DNA from: Pseudobdellovibrionaceae bacterium
GTDB taxonomy: Bacteria; Bdellovibrionota; Bdellovibrionia; Bdellovibrionales; JAMPXM01
Length of the DNA: 10,723 nucleotides
Assembly (NCBI GenBank): GCA_022843085.1
Contig: JALHOI010000063.1
Coordinates: forward strand, 1-10,723
Direction: 5' to 3'
The notes beneath the pieces were generated by a model. The model worked only from the letters and a program-made list of their open reading frames with translations, had not been told where the DNA came from and made no database searches. The position numbers and the translations under genes are program-made. Positions 1 through 5,711 of the stretch are shown here, piece by piece. Position 1 is the first letter of the stretch. Each line of letters starts with the position of its first letter.

Positions 1-350
1 AAACCTTTCGGTACGACGATGCGTCCGCCTTCACTAGGTATCTTTACGGTCACGCCCTTGTACTTGCGACGGCCAATACGGACTGTCTTCTCTTTCGGGC
101 TGAAGTAGCTGAGCGGAATGTCGAACTTGGTACCAAGCGAGACGTAGCCGGTGAGGCTTCCCTTTGTCGCTTTCTGTACCCGGATGCGCCTTGAAACATC
201 TTTGTTCTTTAGGCCCGACGCTTGGACCATGGCGCGAATGAACTGAGTCTTCGTTTTAGCAGAGGCTTTGTTCAACGCACGCATGGTCGCAACGGTCTTG
301 GCTTTTCCGACTTGGTCGGCCCATTTTTCTAGAGAAAAGTATTTAGCCAT
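1..350 (-). CDS. Phage minor tail protein Z-like protein (C-terminus off the window)
   Basis: 116 residues are visible from the start codon; the rest lies left of the window. Residues 20-60 form a basic, Ala-rich helical segment (ALNKASAKTKTQF) followed by a GLKNKDVSRRIRV-type motif. Residues 60-116 look beta-rich, with a basic GRRKYKG turn and a VKIPSEGGRIVVPKG stretch. This order (helical RALNK...A, then GLK...I.RRI.V.KA, then a basic sheet ending near the completion of the tail-tube interface) matches the phage lambda gpZ / minor tail protein Z family, which acts in tail completion and head-tail joining. The start overlaps the end of the preceding gene by 8 bases (GATGGCTAA), so translation is probably coupled. 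No good ribosome binding site is seen. The family assignment comes from memory of the pattern, without alignment. Confidence 0.7.
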   Translation of the reverse strand, partial: MAKYFSLEKWADQVGKAKTVATMRALNKASAKTKTQFIRAMVQASGLKNKDVSRRIRVQKATKGSLTGYVSLGTKFDIPLSYFSPKEKTVRIGRRKYKGVTVKIPSEGGRIVVPKG

Positions 351-729
351 CTATAGAACTGCTACTGTGCAGTTTTTCTGCGAAGTCTTTTAGAATTTCT
401 CTGATGACCCATTGAACGCCTTTGAACTTAAGCGGCTTTAGATTTGGATCGGCTTGCAAGCGTTCTGCGATCTTTCGAAGCGACATGCCTTCGCTGTGCA
501 GTTTGAGAATGACCCGGTCTGTTTCGCGCTTGAAAGGATACTCCTGCACAATTCTTTCGATGGCTTCGTAATAGGCGGCACCTTTGGCGTAACTCGACTG
601 AGTTGAGATTTGGGCTTCCGTCAAATTTTCATTCTCGTCTTCAAGGTCTTCGAAGCCTGACTCCTTTAGTTTGGCTTTCCATTCGGAGTCGAGCCGTTTG
701 AATTCTTCCGTTTCAAAATACCGCTTCAT
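343..729 (-). CDS. Small phage protein with C-terminal helix-turn-helix-like region
   Basis: 128 residues, charged and soluble. The N-terminal 40 residues are acidic (FEDLEDENENL). Residues about 73-116 (VILKLHSEGMSLRKIAERL, then KGVQWVIREIL) have the spacing of a helix-turn-helix: a helix, a G-M-S turn, a helix, then a possible recognition helix. Its role could be DNA binding for late-gene control or packaging; I do not recognise a named family. The start at 729 overlaps the upstream stop in an ATGA junction and is preceded by AGAGGGG with 8 nt spacing, so the start is well supported. The frame stays open upstream to about 1086, but that part is Arg/Pro/His-rich, overlaps the 70-residue gene, and does not look coding. 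It sits directly ahead of the tail gene, so it is probably part of the same late transcript. Confidence 0.75.
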   Translation of the reverse strand: MKRYFETEEFKRLDSEWKAKLKESGFEDLEDENENLTEAQISTQSSYAKGAAYYEAIERIVQEYPFKRETDRVILKLHSEGMSLRKIAERLQADPNLKPLKFKGVQWVIREILKDFAEKLHSSSSIDG

Positions 730-938
730 TGGTTGTACCCCTCTGGAAAGAACTCTTGTTCCGTGAGGTCTTCTGGGAACCGAAGGGTTGGGATTCGGAC
801 GTAACGAACACGGTTTTCGAGCCAAATAGCGACTTCGCCTTCGTTTTCTCTGGCTGTTTCGAGTTCCTGGTAGGTGAACTTGTAGCGGTTCTCGCGTTCG
901 AACTGCTTTACGAACATCGGATCTAACATTGTGGACAT
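726..938 (-). CDS. Hypothetical 70-residue protein, first visible gene of the tail cluster
   Basis: 70 residues (MSTMLDPMFVKQFERENRYKF at the start), acidic, no membrane span or signal. A central segment, EVAIWLENRVRYVRIPTL, looks like two beta strands. The gene is supported mainly by context: it ends in an ATGA overlap with the 128-residue gene, and that overlap carries a good ribosome binding site for the next gene. The start at 938 is uncertain because only a weak GGGA lies upstream; Met4 (929) and Met8 (917) are alternatives. It probably belongs to the phage structural operon. Function is not recognised. Confidence 0.6.
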   Translation of the reverse strand: MSTMLDPMFVKQFERENRYKFTYQELETARENEGEVAIWLENRVRYVRIPTLRFPEDLTEQEFFPEGYNQ

Positions 939-993
939 TGGGACTGGTCGATTCCCGGTGATAAGCCGGATGGTCTGGCTCCGTTCGGAATTG

Positions 994-1015
994 AAGGATG
1001 GCCTTGATCATCCTT
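994..1015. repeat. Imperfectly explained hairpin (7-bp stem, 8-nt loop)
   Basis: AAGGATG at 994-1000 pairs with CATCCTT at 1009-1015 around an 8-nt loop. It lies in the 246-bp gap between the minus-strand tail cluster and the plus-strand gene at 1185. No T-run follows on either strand, so it is not a normal intrinsic terminator. It might be an operator or a leader hairpin for the minus-strand transcript. The gap otherwise holds a second short hairpin (CTTCTC/GAGAAG at 1068-1082) and the promoter at 1129-1137. Confidence 0.35.
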
Positions 1016-1128
1016 AAGATTGTCGCGCTCGGAAAATTGCCATGATTAGCAAGGTGATACTGTGGCGCTTCTCTCTGAGAAGGCACAAACCCTCAAAATG
1101 GGCTGGAAAATGGCCAATCGGAAACCTC

Positions 1129-1137
1129 TGGTATAAT
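1129..1137 (+). promoter_or_regulatory. Extended -10 promoter for the gene at 1185
   Basis: TGGTATAAT is a perfect match to the extended -10 consensus TGnTATAAT. No convincing -35 box lies 16-18 bp upstream, which is normal for extended -10 promoters. The expected transcript start is near 1144, giving a leader of about 41 nt to the ATG at 1185. This is the clearest promoter in the window and may drive the whole plus-strand accessory cluster. Confidence 0.72.
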
Positions 1138-1184
1138 GAACTTGCCCAGTAGAGGGCGCGATGGCCGATGGCAGGAGGAATCGA

Positions 1185-1400
1185 ATGCGCAAGGTGACAG
1201 AGGTGGAACAGCGTTGGATCGACATTTGGGAGCGGTTAAAGCCAACCGACGACGATGTGAACGAGCTTTTCTGGAAGGACTATAGCAACTTGATCGACGA
1301 GGTTGGATGGAACTGCGGCCTTATTGGGGTTCAGCGACTCCGTAAATTGCTCAGAAAGTTCGGGATAAGTGACTTTCCAGACGAACTTAAGAATTCTTAA
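1185..1400 (+). CDS. Hypothetical 71-residue protein
   Basis: 71 residues (MRKVTEVEQRWIDIWERL at the start), with Trp at 11, 15, 30 and 42, and a basic C-terminal helix (VQRLRKLLRKFG). No membrane span or signal. It may be a small helical DNA- or protein-binding factor, but no family is recognised. An in-frame ATG at 1161 exists. I chose 1185 because a perfect AGGAGG (1173-1178) sits 6 nt upstream of it, while 1161 has no binding site. It is the first gene after the extended -10 promoter. The stop codon lies inside a 14-bp perfect palindrome. Confidence 0.7.
   Translation: MRKVTEVEQRWIDIWERLKPTDDDVNELFWKDYSNLIDEVGWNCGLIGVQRLRKLLRKFGISDFPDELKNS
1387..1400. repeat. 14-bp perfect palindrome over a stop codon
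   Basis: TTAAGAATTCTTAA reads the same on both strands and includes the TAA of the preceding gene. It is AT-rich with no loop and no T-run, so it is unlikely to be a terminator. It could be a protein-binding site for the 101-bp gap that follows, or chance. Confidence 0.5.
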
Positions 1401-1501
1401 CTAGACGAAAATCGAAACCTACCACTTTCGGAATCTAGGCATTCATAAACCTATCCTGGAAAGATACCCTGACGACTCCACGTTTTGAATTAGGAGAAGC
1501 C

Positions 1502-2227
1502 ATGGCGTTGAAGCCTTGCAAAGAGTGCAAGAAAGAAATCAGCACGGATGCGAAGACTTGTCCGCAATGCGGTGCAAGCAATTCGACTGGGTCTTCGGCA
1601 AGGGTCATTAAAGCGATTCTGTACCTGTTGCTGTTCGGATTCGTAATCAACATCATCAGCAAGATCGGCTCGTCAGAAGGCACCGTTGCGCCAACCAACA
1701 GCGAAACCGTTGCCCCTACAGTCGCCGAGGTCCCAGCGAAACCGCCGAAAACACCAGCTGAAATTAAGAAGATTTTGGCAACGTTCAAAAAAAATACGGA
1801 TAAAATGGAAGGTGTGACTTGGTACTCATCGCATCCTCTCGGCGGGACCAACAGCACTCGTGTCGAAGCCTACATGGGCCAGAAAAATGCGCATTTCTGG
1901 CTTCGCATGAAGATCATGTTTCAGGACGAAACTTGGCTTTTTGTTAAGGGATACAAATTTCTGATAGATGGCCAAACTACCGACGTACCGTTCGATCATT
2001 TCAAAGTCGAGCGCGACAACAGTGGCGGTAGCGTTTGGGAGTGGGTCGATGTGAAAATGACTCCAGAATACTACCAGTTGTTAAAGTCAGTCGCTGCATC
2101 CAAGTCTGCCGAAATCAGATTTCAGGGCCAGCAATACTACAAAGATAGAAAAATCAGCGCTTCCGAAAAAAAGTCGATAGCAAATATGTTTGCGGCTTTT
2201 GAAGAACTTGGCGGCGTAGTCGATTGA
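1502..2227 (+). CDS. Zinc-ribbon, single-membrane-span protein with large C-terminal domain
   Basis: 241 residues. A zinc ribbon at the N-terminus has two CxxC pairs (Cys6/Cys9 and Cys20/Cys23, with the motif CPQCG). Residues about 35-53 (IKAILYLLLFGFVINII) form one membrane span, and 56-85 is a Thr/Ala/Pro linker. Residues 88-241 form a mixed alpha/beta domain with Trp-rich strands (GVTWYSS, FWLRMKIMF, ETWLFVKGY, VWEWVDVKM) and a closing IRFQGQQYYKDRKI segment. Similar zinc-ribbon/TM/TWYSS-type proteins occur in many bacteria and prophages, without a firm function. The ribbon should face the cytoplasm and the large domain the periplasm. The start is supported by AGGAG at 1492-1496, 5 nt before the ATG. 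It may be a prophage cargo (lysogenic-conversion or exclusion) protein; this is inference. Confidence 0.82.
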   Translation: MALKPCKECKKEISTDAKTCPQCGASNSTGSSARVIKAILYLLLFGFVINIISKIGSSEGTVAPTNSETVAPTVAEVPAKPPKTPAEIKKILATFKKNTDKMEGVTWYSSHPLGGTNSTRVEAYMGQKNAHFWLRMKIMFQDETWLFVKGYKFLIDGQTTDVPFDHFKVERDNSGGSVWEWVDVKMTPEYYQLLKSVAASKSAEIRFQGQQYYKDRKISASEKKSIANMFAAFEELGGVVD

Positions 2228-2274
2228 CGCGAACTGAACGCTCGCCGAATAGCAAAGATAGATCGGAAAAAAAT

Positions 2275-2997
2275 ATGAATGGAATCTTGTTCGGAGTAAT
2301 CCTAGCCATCTCAAATTTTGCGTCTGCTCAGGATAAGGTCGGCCCAACGAGCTTTGCCGTTTTTGTCAGCGAAAAGGAAGAATCTACTTTGGTCATGAAT
2401 TGCTCCAATAGCGTAGAGAAGGCTGGCTATCTGGCTTGTTCGTTCAATCAAAAATCAGTCACTCGGAAGTCTAAGGCTGTAGAGGAAGCTGCGAAATCCT
2501 TAGAAGGATTTAAGGCCGAATCGGATAAGAAGAAGGTCGTCGAGGAACTCAAGAAAGAGTGCAACAAGGACCAAGAGTTGAAGACGCAAAATGAAGGTCA
2601 ATCTAAGTATTTAGCTGAGGTGGCCAAGATTTTTCGTCAAAGCTGTGAGTGCATGAAGAAGGACTCGTTCGCCTGTGTTCAAAATCACTTTTTGGATACG
2701 GCGAAATTGGATTCAAAGAAATGCGGTATTATGGTGAACGAATTCAAAATGTCGTTCAAAAAGATTTCGAAGGACAAGTACATCACTGATTCCGAGCCGT
2801 TTGGCGCGTGCAACGTTATCAACATGGTTGTGCTTGAGCGAGATTCGAAGACGAAAAAGTGGAAGTTCACCCAAACGCGTTTGGCCACAGACTCAACGCC
2901 ACTATGCAAAAATCTAGAGGTAAACAAACCTAATGTTTACATTGAAAGCTATTTTGTCGATTTTCCGGGATGCGATTTTATCTCGCTCGGTGTTTGA
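2275..2997 (+). CDS. Secreted Cys-rich hypothetical protein
   Basis: 240 residues. Residues 1-18 (NGILFGVILAISNFASA) form a signal peptide ending in an A-S-A cleavage motif before Gln19, so the product is predicted periplasmic or exported. The mature part has ten cysteines, an even number consistent with disulfides, including a C-E-C pair. A Lys/Glu-rich region (about residues 65-115) is likely helical or coiled. No family is recognised. The start is uncertain: ATG 2275 gives a clean signal peptide but one without the usual basic n-region, while an in-frame TTG at 2224, overlapping the previous stop, would add 17 charged residues. The gene lies 47 bp after the zinc-ribbon gene and is probably co-transcribed, so two envelope-directed proteins sit side by side inside the element. 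Confidence 0.72.
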   Translation: MNGILFGVILAISNFASAQDKVGPTSFAVFVSEKEESTLVMNCSNSVEKAGYLACSFNQKSVTRKSKAVEEAAKSLEGFKAESDKKKVVEELKKECNKDQELKTQNEGQSKYLAEVAKIFRQSCECMKKDSFACVQNHFLDTAKLDSKKCGIMVNEFKMSFKKISKDKYITDSEPFGACNVINMVVLERDSKTKKWKFTQTRLATDSTPLCKNLEVNKPNVYIESYFVDFPGCDFISLGV

Positions 2998-3002
2998 GCG
3001 CA

Positions 3003-3034
3003 AAACGTGGAAACGTGGATTGCATTGCGTGGAT
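3003..3034. repeat. Short tandem repeat (AAACGTGG x2 plus a related CGTGGAT)
   Basis: AAACGTGG occurs twice back to back (3003-3010, 3011-3018), and CGTGGAT recurs at 3014-3020 and 3028-3034. The cluster lies in the 99-bp gap ahead of the gene at 3097. It might be an operator, but it is short enough to be chance or slippage. No promoter is clear in this gap. Confidence 0.4.
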
Positions 3035-3096
3035 CAATTTGCCGTTCGAGTGGACTGGTGTTGAGGGCCTAGCCGCCCCGAAGAAGGGCTGAAGAA

Positions 3097-3396
3097 ATGA
3101 CTGACAGCGAAGAAGTTAAAAAGCTCAATAGCTCCGAAGCCTACACAGTCTTAAAGGCATATAAGACCCAGGACGATCTAAAGCTTCTTTACGGTAAGGC
3201 AATGCGTTTCGGCACGCAAAACCTCAACACTGAACGTGTCGATTGGATTTTGAAACTCATCACTTTCGAGATCCAGGAACGACAGGCGAACGAGTCCTTC
3301 ATGGTTATGAAGCGGCTGACATGGATTTCGATTGGCTTAGCGGTCTTCCAAGTCGTTCTTGCTATCGTCGTCCCACTCCTAAGTGGGAAATCTTAG
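3097..3396 (+). CDS. Hypothetical tail-anchored membrane protein
   Basis: 99 residues. The first 70 are soluble and helical (NSSEAYTVLKAYKTQDDL, then RVDWILKLITFEIQERQ). Residues about 74-95 (LTWISIGLAVFQVVLAIVVP) form one C-terminal membrane span, followed by a short SGKS tail. The domain is expected to face the cytoplasm, anchored by its C-terminus. A holin is possible, but a single C-terminal span is atypical of one. The ATG follows a purine-rich GAAGAAGGG stretch. The stop lies 1 nt before the start of the SRAP gene, so the two are almost certainly one transcript and perhaps functionally linked. No family is recognised. Confidence 0.7.
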   Translation: MTDSEEVKKLNSSEAYTVLKAYKTQDDLKLLYGKAMRFGTQNLNTERVDWILKLITFEIQERQANESFMVMKRLTWISIGLAVFQVVLAIVVPLLSGKS

Positions 3397-3397
3397 A

Positions 3398-3994
3398 ATG
3401 TGCTCACGTTACACTTCCCCAGACGACATTGAGATGGCTCGCTTCTACAAGGTCGATAAGCCAACGCTCGACGAAATCAAGACTACTATCTATCCAGGCT
3501 ATCAGGCTCCGGTGCTCATGAATGCCGAGGGTGATGAGGCACACATTGAAGCACGGTTCTGGGGCTTCTGTCTTAACATGCCTGGAAAGAAAGACCCTTC
3601 GAAGTTCATTTCTAAAATTCTTCAGAATGCTGTGAGTGAAACCATCACAGAGAAGCGCACGTTCGCTAAGACTTGGCGCGAAGGTCGTAGGTGTATCTTG
3701 CCTGCGTCGGTTTTCTACGAACCGCTAGATGGAAAATTCAAACCAATCAAAGACACTGAAACCAAGATCATGTCTTTGGCCGGCATTTGGGGCGAACAGA
3801 CGTTCCGTGAAAAGAAGGTCGATGCCTGCACCATGCTGACATGTGAACCGAACAAGTTCATGGAGAAGTTCCACGACCGTATGCCTGTCATCATTCACCC
3901 GGAAGACGTTGAAGAGTGGCTCAGTCCTGATACCGCGCCAGACCAAGCGATGAAGCTCTGCAAGCCATGGAAAGGCAAACTCGCATTCGCCTAA
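3398..3994 (+). CDS. SRAP-domain protein (YedK/HMCES family), abasic-site DNA crosslinker
   Basis: 198 residues, the family's usual bacterial size. In the YedK/HMCES family the Cys exposed after Met1 removal forms a thiazolidine link with abasic sites in single-stranded DNA, shielding them from cleavage; a conserved Glu and His support the chemistry. Here these are visible as Cys2 (start MCSRYTS), Asn77 in QNAVSET, Glu108 in LPASVFYEP, and His159 in FHDRMPVI, with WG at 55-56 and a TCEPN stretch before the His. The start must be 3398 because Cys has to be residue 2; an upstream in-frame ATG at 3383 would bury it. Family members are often carried by phages. The gene begins 1 nt after the membrane protein gene and overlaps the convergent gene on the other strand by 4 nt at its 3' end. 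Confidence 0.93.
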   Translation: MCSRYTSPDDIEMARFYKVDKPTLDEIKTTIYPGYQAPVLMNAEGDEAHIEARFWGFCLNMPGKKDPSKFISKILQNAVSETITEKRTFAKTWREGRRCILPASVFYEPLDGKFKPIKDTETKIMSLAGIWGEQTFREKKVDACTMLTCEPNKFMEKFHDRMPVIIHPEDVEEWLSPDTAPDQAMKLCKPWKGKLAFA

Positions 3995-4329
3995 CGGTTG
4001 AGACGCTGTTTGAAACTCGCGACGTAGTCCTGAAGGTCGTTCGAAGGCATGTTGAATTTTTTTGCCCGGCGAACCGTATTATAAAAAGCGCGCAGGTCTA
4101 TTAGATCGCAGCCTTGGATTTCCATGCAGGACTCACACATGTCGTAGCTACGCTTGATACATGTGCATCTGCTTTTCACGCCGCGAAGAGCCACCTTTAA
4201 TCGACTTGCGGTCTGGCGCATGATTTTCGAATCGCTAATTTCGCTGGTTAATTCGGGCATGGCGCAGACTTCATCAAACATGAGTCTTAGAACATTGCTC
4301 TCTTTTGCGACTGCAATCGGGTCTTTCAT
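3991..4329 (-). CDS. Hypothetical Cys-cluster protein, 112 residues
   Basis: 112 residues, soluble, basic at the C-terminus. A cluster of cysteines (Cys55 and Cys57, then Cys65-x2-Cys68, and Cys74) in SRCTCIKRSYDMCESCM resembles a metal-binding knuckle, probably zinc, flanked by helices. No family is recognised. The frame is open to 4359, but I chose 4329 because a strong GGAGG (complement of 4337-4341) stands 7 nt upstream, while the earlier Met has none. Its 3' end overlaps the convergent SRAP gene by 4 nt. It may be a small DNA- or RNA-associated protein of the element; this is a guess from the cluster. Confidence 0.68.
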   Translation of the reverse strand: MKDPIAVAKESNVLRLMFDEVCAMPELTSEISDSKIMRQTASRLKVALRGVKSRCTCIKRSYDMCESCMEIQGCDLIDLRAFYNTVRRAKKFNMPSNDLQDYVASFKQRLNR

Positions 4330-4436
4330 ATGTGTGCCTCCAGTTTTAACAAGAGACACTACATTATCGAATCGGTCTCAAGCCAAAATCGGCTCTAAAG
4401 TTCGTGGCTGTCGGCTGGCGTAATTAGGCCCACTGA

Positions 4437-4448
4437 CACAAGCTTGTG
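4437..4448. promoter_or_regulatory. 12-bp perfect palindrome, possible operator
   Basis: CACAAGCTTGTG is a perfect palindrome in the 142-bp gap between two minus-strand genes (start at 4329, stop at 4472). Its position about 108 bp upstream of the 4329 start would suit a repressor site. No clear -10/-35 pair was found, so a promoter is only assumed from the gap size. Confidence 0.35.
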
Positions 4449-4471
4449 GCAATGCAGCAAAATCGGAGACT

Positions 4472-4801
4472 TCAGACTTCTGGAGAATTGGGTTTCGGAC
4501 GATTGGGCGAAGTCCCTTTCACAAAGGCGACAAGCTTCGCTTTGATTGCAGGTGTGTCGAAAGCCCCCAAGACTCCAGACGCGCGCAACTGTGGCTGCAC
4601 CAGGCGCCAAACTGACTCGATTTCCTTTTGGTTTCGAAATTCAGGAGCAGTTCGAGCAGCTTTGATGAGTTTCTCGAGGCCGGTCTCGACGTACATCCTC
4701 GAGAATTCGACGTCGATACACCGACATTCATCCTTCATCGCGATGAACAAGTGTTCTACTGACATTCCGTTGTACCAGCTAAAGTTCTTTCGCCCAGCCA
4801 T
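4472..4801 (-). CDS. Hypothetical 109-residue protein
   Basis: 109 residues (MAGRKNFSWYNGMSVEHLF at the start), soluble, mostly helical, with a charged middle (EKLIKAARTAPEFRNQKEIE) and a Pro/Lys-rich C-terminal tail. Two cysteines (CRC, 26 and 28). No family recognised. The start is uncertain: the frame runs upstream to a TTG at 4837, but ATG 4801 gives a more natural N-terminus. No strong ribosome binding site precedes either. A possible -35/-10 pair (TTGTAC, then TATGGT 18 bp on) would start transcription almost at the ATG, so a near-leaderless message is possible. It is divergent from the winged-helix gene at 5074, across a repeat-rich gap. Confidence 0.55.
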   Translation of the reverse strand: MAGRKNFSWYNGMSVEHLFIAMKDECRCIDVEFSRMYVETGLEKLIKAARTAPEFRNQKEIESVWRLVQPQLRASGVLGAFDTPAIKAKLVAFVKGTSPNRPKPNSPEV

Positions 4802-4813
4802 TCTTCGACCATA

Positions 4814-4833
4814 TGTGTAAGTTTTGTGTAAGT
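4814..4833. repeat. Two direct 9-bp repeats with 11-bp period
   Basis: TGTGTAAGT occurs at 4814-4822 and 4825-4833, an 11-bp spacing of one helical turn, so a bound protein would meet both copies on one face of the DNA. The pair lies just upstream of the 4801 start and overlaps its possible promoter, which suggests an operator. The regulator is unknown; the winged-helix protein at 5074 is a candidate only by position. Confidence 0.5.
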
Positions 4834-4866
4834 ACAAGTCTCAAAATTAATGCAGTGAATCATGGC

Positions 4867-5022
4867 TGCCCCATAGGCGTTCAATCCCAGGGCTCATAAC
4901 GTACTATGCGTCCTTAACCAGGTGTCCTAGTTACCGTGTATCCTATTCGGTGGTCGGCACAGCCCAGGGATGGGTAGTTATTGGTTCCCATGGGGCAATA
5001 GGCGCTGGCGACCATGGGGTAA
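4867..5022. promoter_or_regulatory. Repeat-rich control region between divergent genes
   Basis: CCATGGGGyAA occurs twice in direct order (4988-4998 and 5012-5022), and TGCCCCAT at 4867-4874 is an inverted copy of the same core. CCCAGGG is also repeated (4886-4892, 4963-4969), as is ATAGGCG (4873-4879, 4998-5004). The 272-bp gap from 4802 to 5073 separates divergent genes, as phage control regions often do. No promoter matching consensus is clear. It might instead be an origin or an integrase/excisionase arm region. Confidence 0.45.
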
Positions 5023-5073
5023 GGTTGCTTCTTCTTCGTGAGTTTCGTAACTCTTTGCCGGAAGGGCGGGCGA

Positions 5074-5544
5074 ATGAGCACGGAAGCAGCACCAAAATCG
5101 AAGGCGCAATCAGGTTTACAGCTTAACAAAAAGTGGGGGAAAGACGCAATTGATCTTGGCTACCTCGTGCTGCCGAATTCCGTTCTGCGCTTCCAGCATG
5201 AACTCGGACTTGATCCAGTCGATCTGAACATCGTGATCCAAATCGCTAGCTACTGGTGGGACGTTGAAAGTCCTCCGTGGCCTTCGAAGAAGGCGATTGC
5301 AGACTCGATGCGAATTTCGGAGAGCACGCTTCGGAAGCGTCTCAAAAATCTGGAGTCGGTTGGAATCATCAAGCGCAAATACCGCTTCGAAGTTGGCAAA
5401 GGTCAGCAATCCACGGCCTATGAACTTAGTGGCCTGATTCGAAAACTTACTCCAATCGTTCAGCGAGAAAAGCTGAAGAAGGAAAGCCAAAAGACGGCGA
5501 AAGGTCGGCGGAGCCAACGGCTTGCCGAAGAGGCGGCGGTCTAA
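5074..5544 (+). CDS. Winged-helix (HTH_36-like) DNA-binding protein
   Basis: 156 residues. Residues about 45-106 form a winged helix: LDPVDLNIVIQIASYWW (helix 1), PSKKAIADSM (helix 2), SESTLRKRLKNLESVGIIKR (recognition helix), then a basic wing. The aromatic WW and the PPWPSKKAIA segment are typical of the HTH_36 type seen in phage replication initiators and plasmid/ICE regulators. The tail (131-156) is Lys/Arg-rich. A replication-initiation, repressor or excision-control role is possible; sequence alone does not choose. The start is set by GGAAGG (5060-5065) 8 nt ahead of ATG 5074; an in-frame GTG at 5038 is less likely. The stop overlaps the next small gene (TAATG). Confidence 0.8.
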   Translation: MSTEAAPKSKAQSGLQLNKKWGKDAIDLGYLVLPNSVLRFQHELGLDPVDLNIVIQIASYWWDVESPPWPSKKAIADSMRISESTLRKRLKNLESVGIIKRKYRFEVGKGQQSTAYELSGLIRKLTPIVQREKLKKESQKTAKGRRSQRLAEEAAV

Positions 5545-5711
5545 TGGACGTGTACCTAGTCTTCTTTTCGCTACTTGCGTTTGCTGGGTTCCACCTTTGG
5601 AAAGGCGGCGAGATTCACTTCGTTATGAAAGGGCGTGTATCGCGCACCGCAATCGGAACTAAGAAGAAAATGGTGACTTCGCCCCGAGTTGAACGGGGAT
5701 CTGAGATTTAG
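5544..5711 (+). CDS. Small membrane peptide (55 residues), 3' end antisense to tRNA-Arg
   Basis: 55 residues. Residues 3-18 (VYLVFFSLLAFAGFHL) form one hydrophobic span, followed by a basic tail. Support comes from the TAATG stop/start overlap with the winged-helix gene, which suggests translational coupling, and from the clean membrane segment. The last 41 nt (5671-5711) lie inside the tRNA-Arg gene on the opposite strand, so about the last 12 residues are the antisense reading of a tRNA. That suggests the original end of this gene was lost when the tRNA joined it. It may be non-coding in practice. Confidence 0.5.
   Translation: MDVYLVFFSLLAFAGFHLWKGGEIHFVMKGRVSRTAIGTKKKMVTSPRVERGSEI

Noticed and set aside
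941..985. Possible tRNA T-arm-like stretch (GGTCGATTCCC)
   Set aside because: No cloverleaf can be folded around it on either strand, and it does not match the missing host tRNA 3' half.
994..1015. Hairpin as an intrinsic terminator
   Set aside because: There is no T-run on either strand and the loop is wide; it is kept only as an unexplained hairpin.
730..1086. Upstream extension of the 128-residue frame to a 247-residue protein
   Set aside because: The extra part is Arg/Pro/His-rich, overlaps the 70-residue gene in another frame, and the start at 729 has its own good ribosome binding site and ATGA overlap.
1161..1184. Earlier ATG start of the gene at 1185
   Set aside because: There is no ribosome binding site before 1161, while a perfect AGGAGG sits 6 nt before 1185.
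4154..4423. Plus-strand open frame of 89 codons
   Set aside because: It is antisense to the 112-residue gene, which has a strong ribosome binding site, and its protein has no coding character.
4446..4820. Plus-strand open frame of 124 codons
   Set aside because: It lies antisense to the 109-residue gene and no ribosome binding site precedes it. The choice between strands is only moderately certain.
4914..5129. Minus-strand open frame of 71 codons across the control region
   Set aside because: The composition is not protein-like and it runs antisense into the winged-helix gene.
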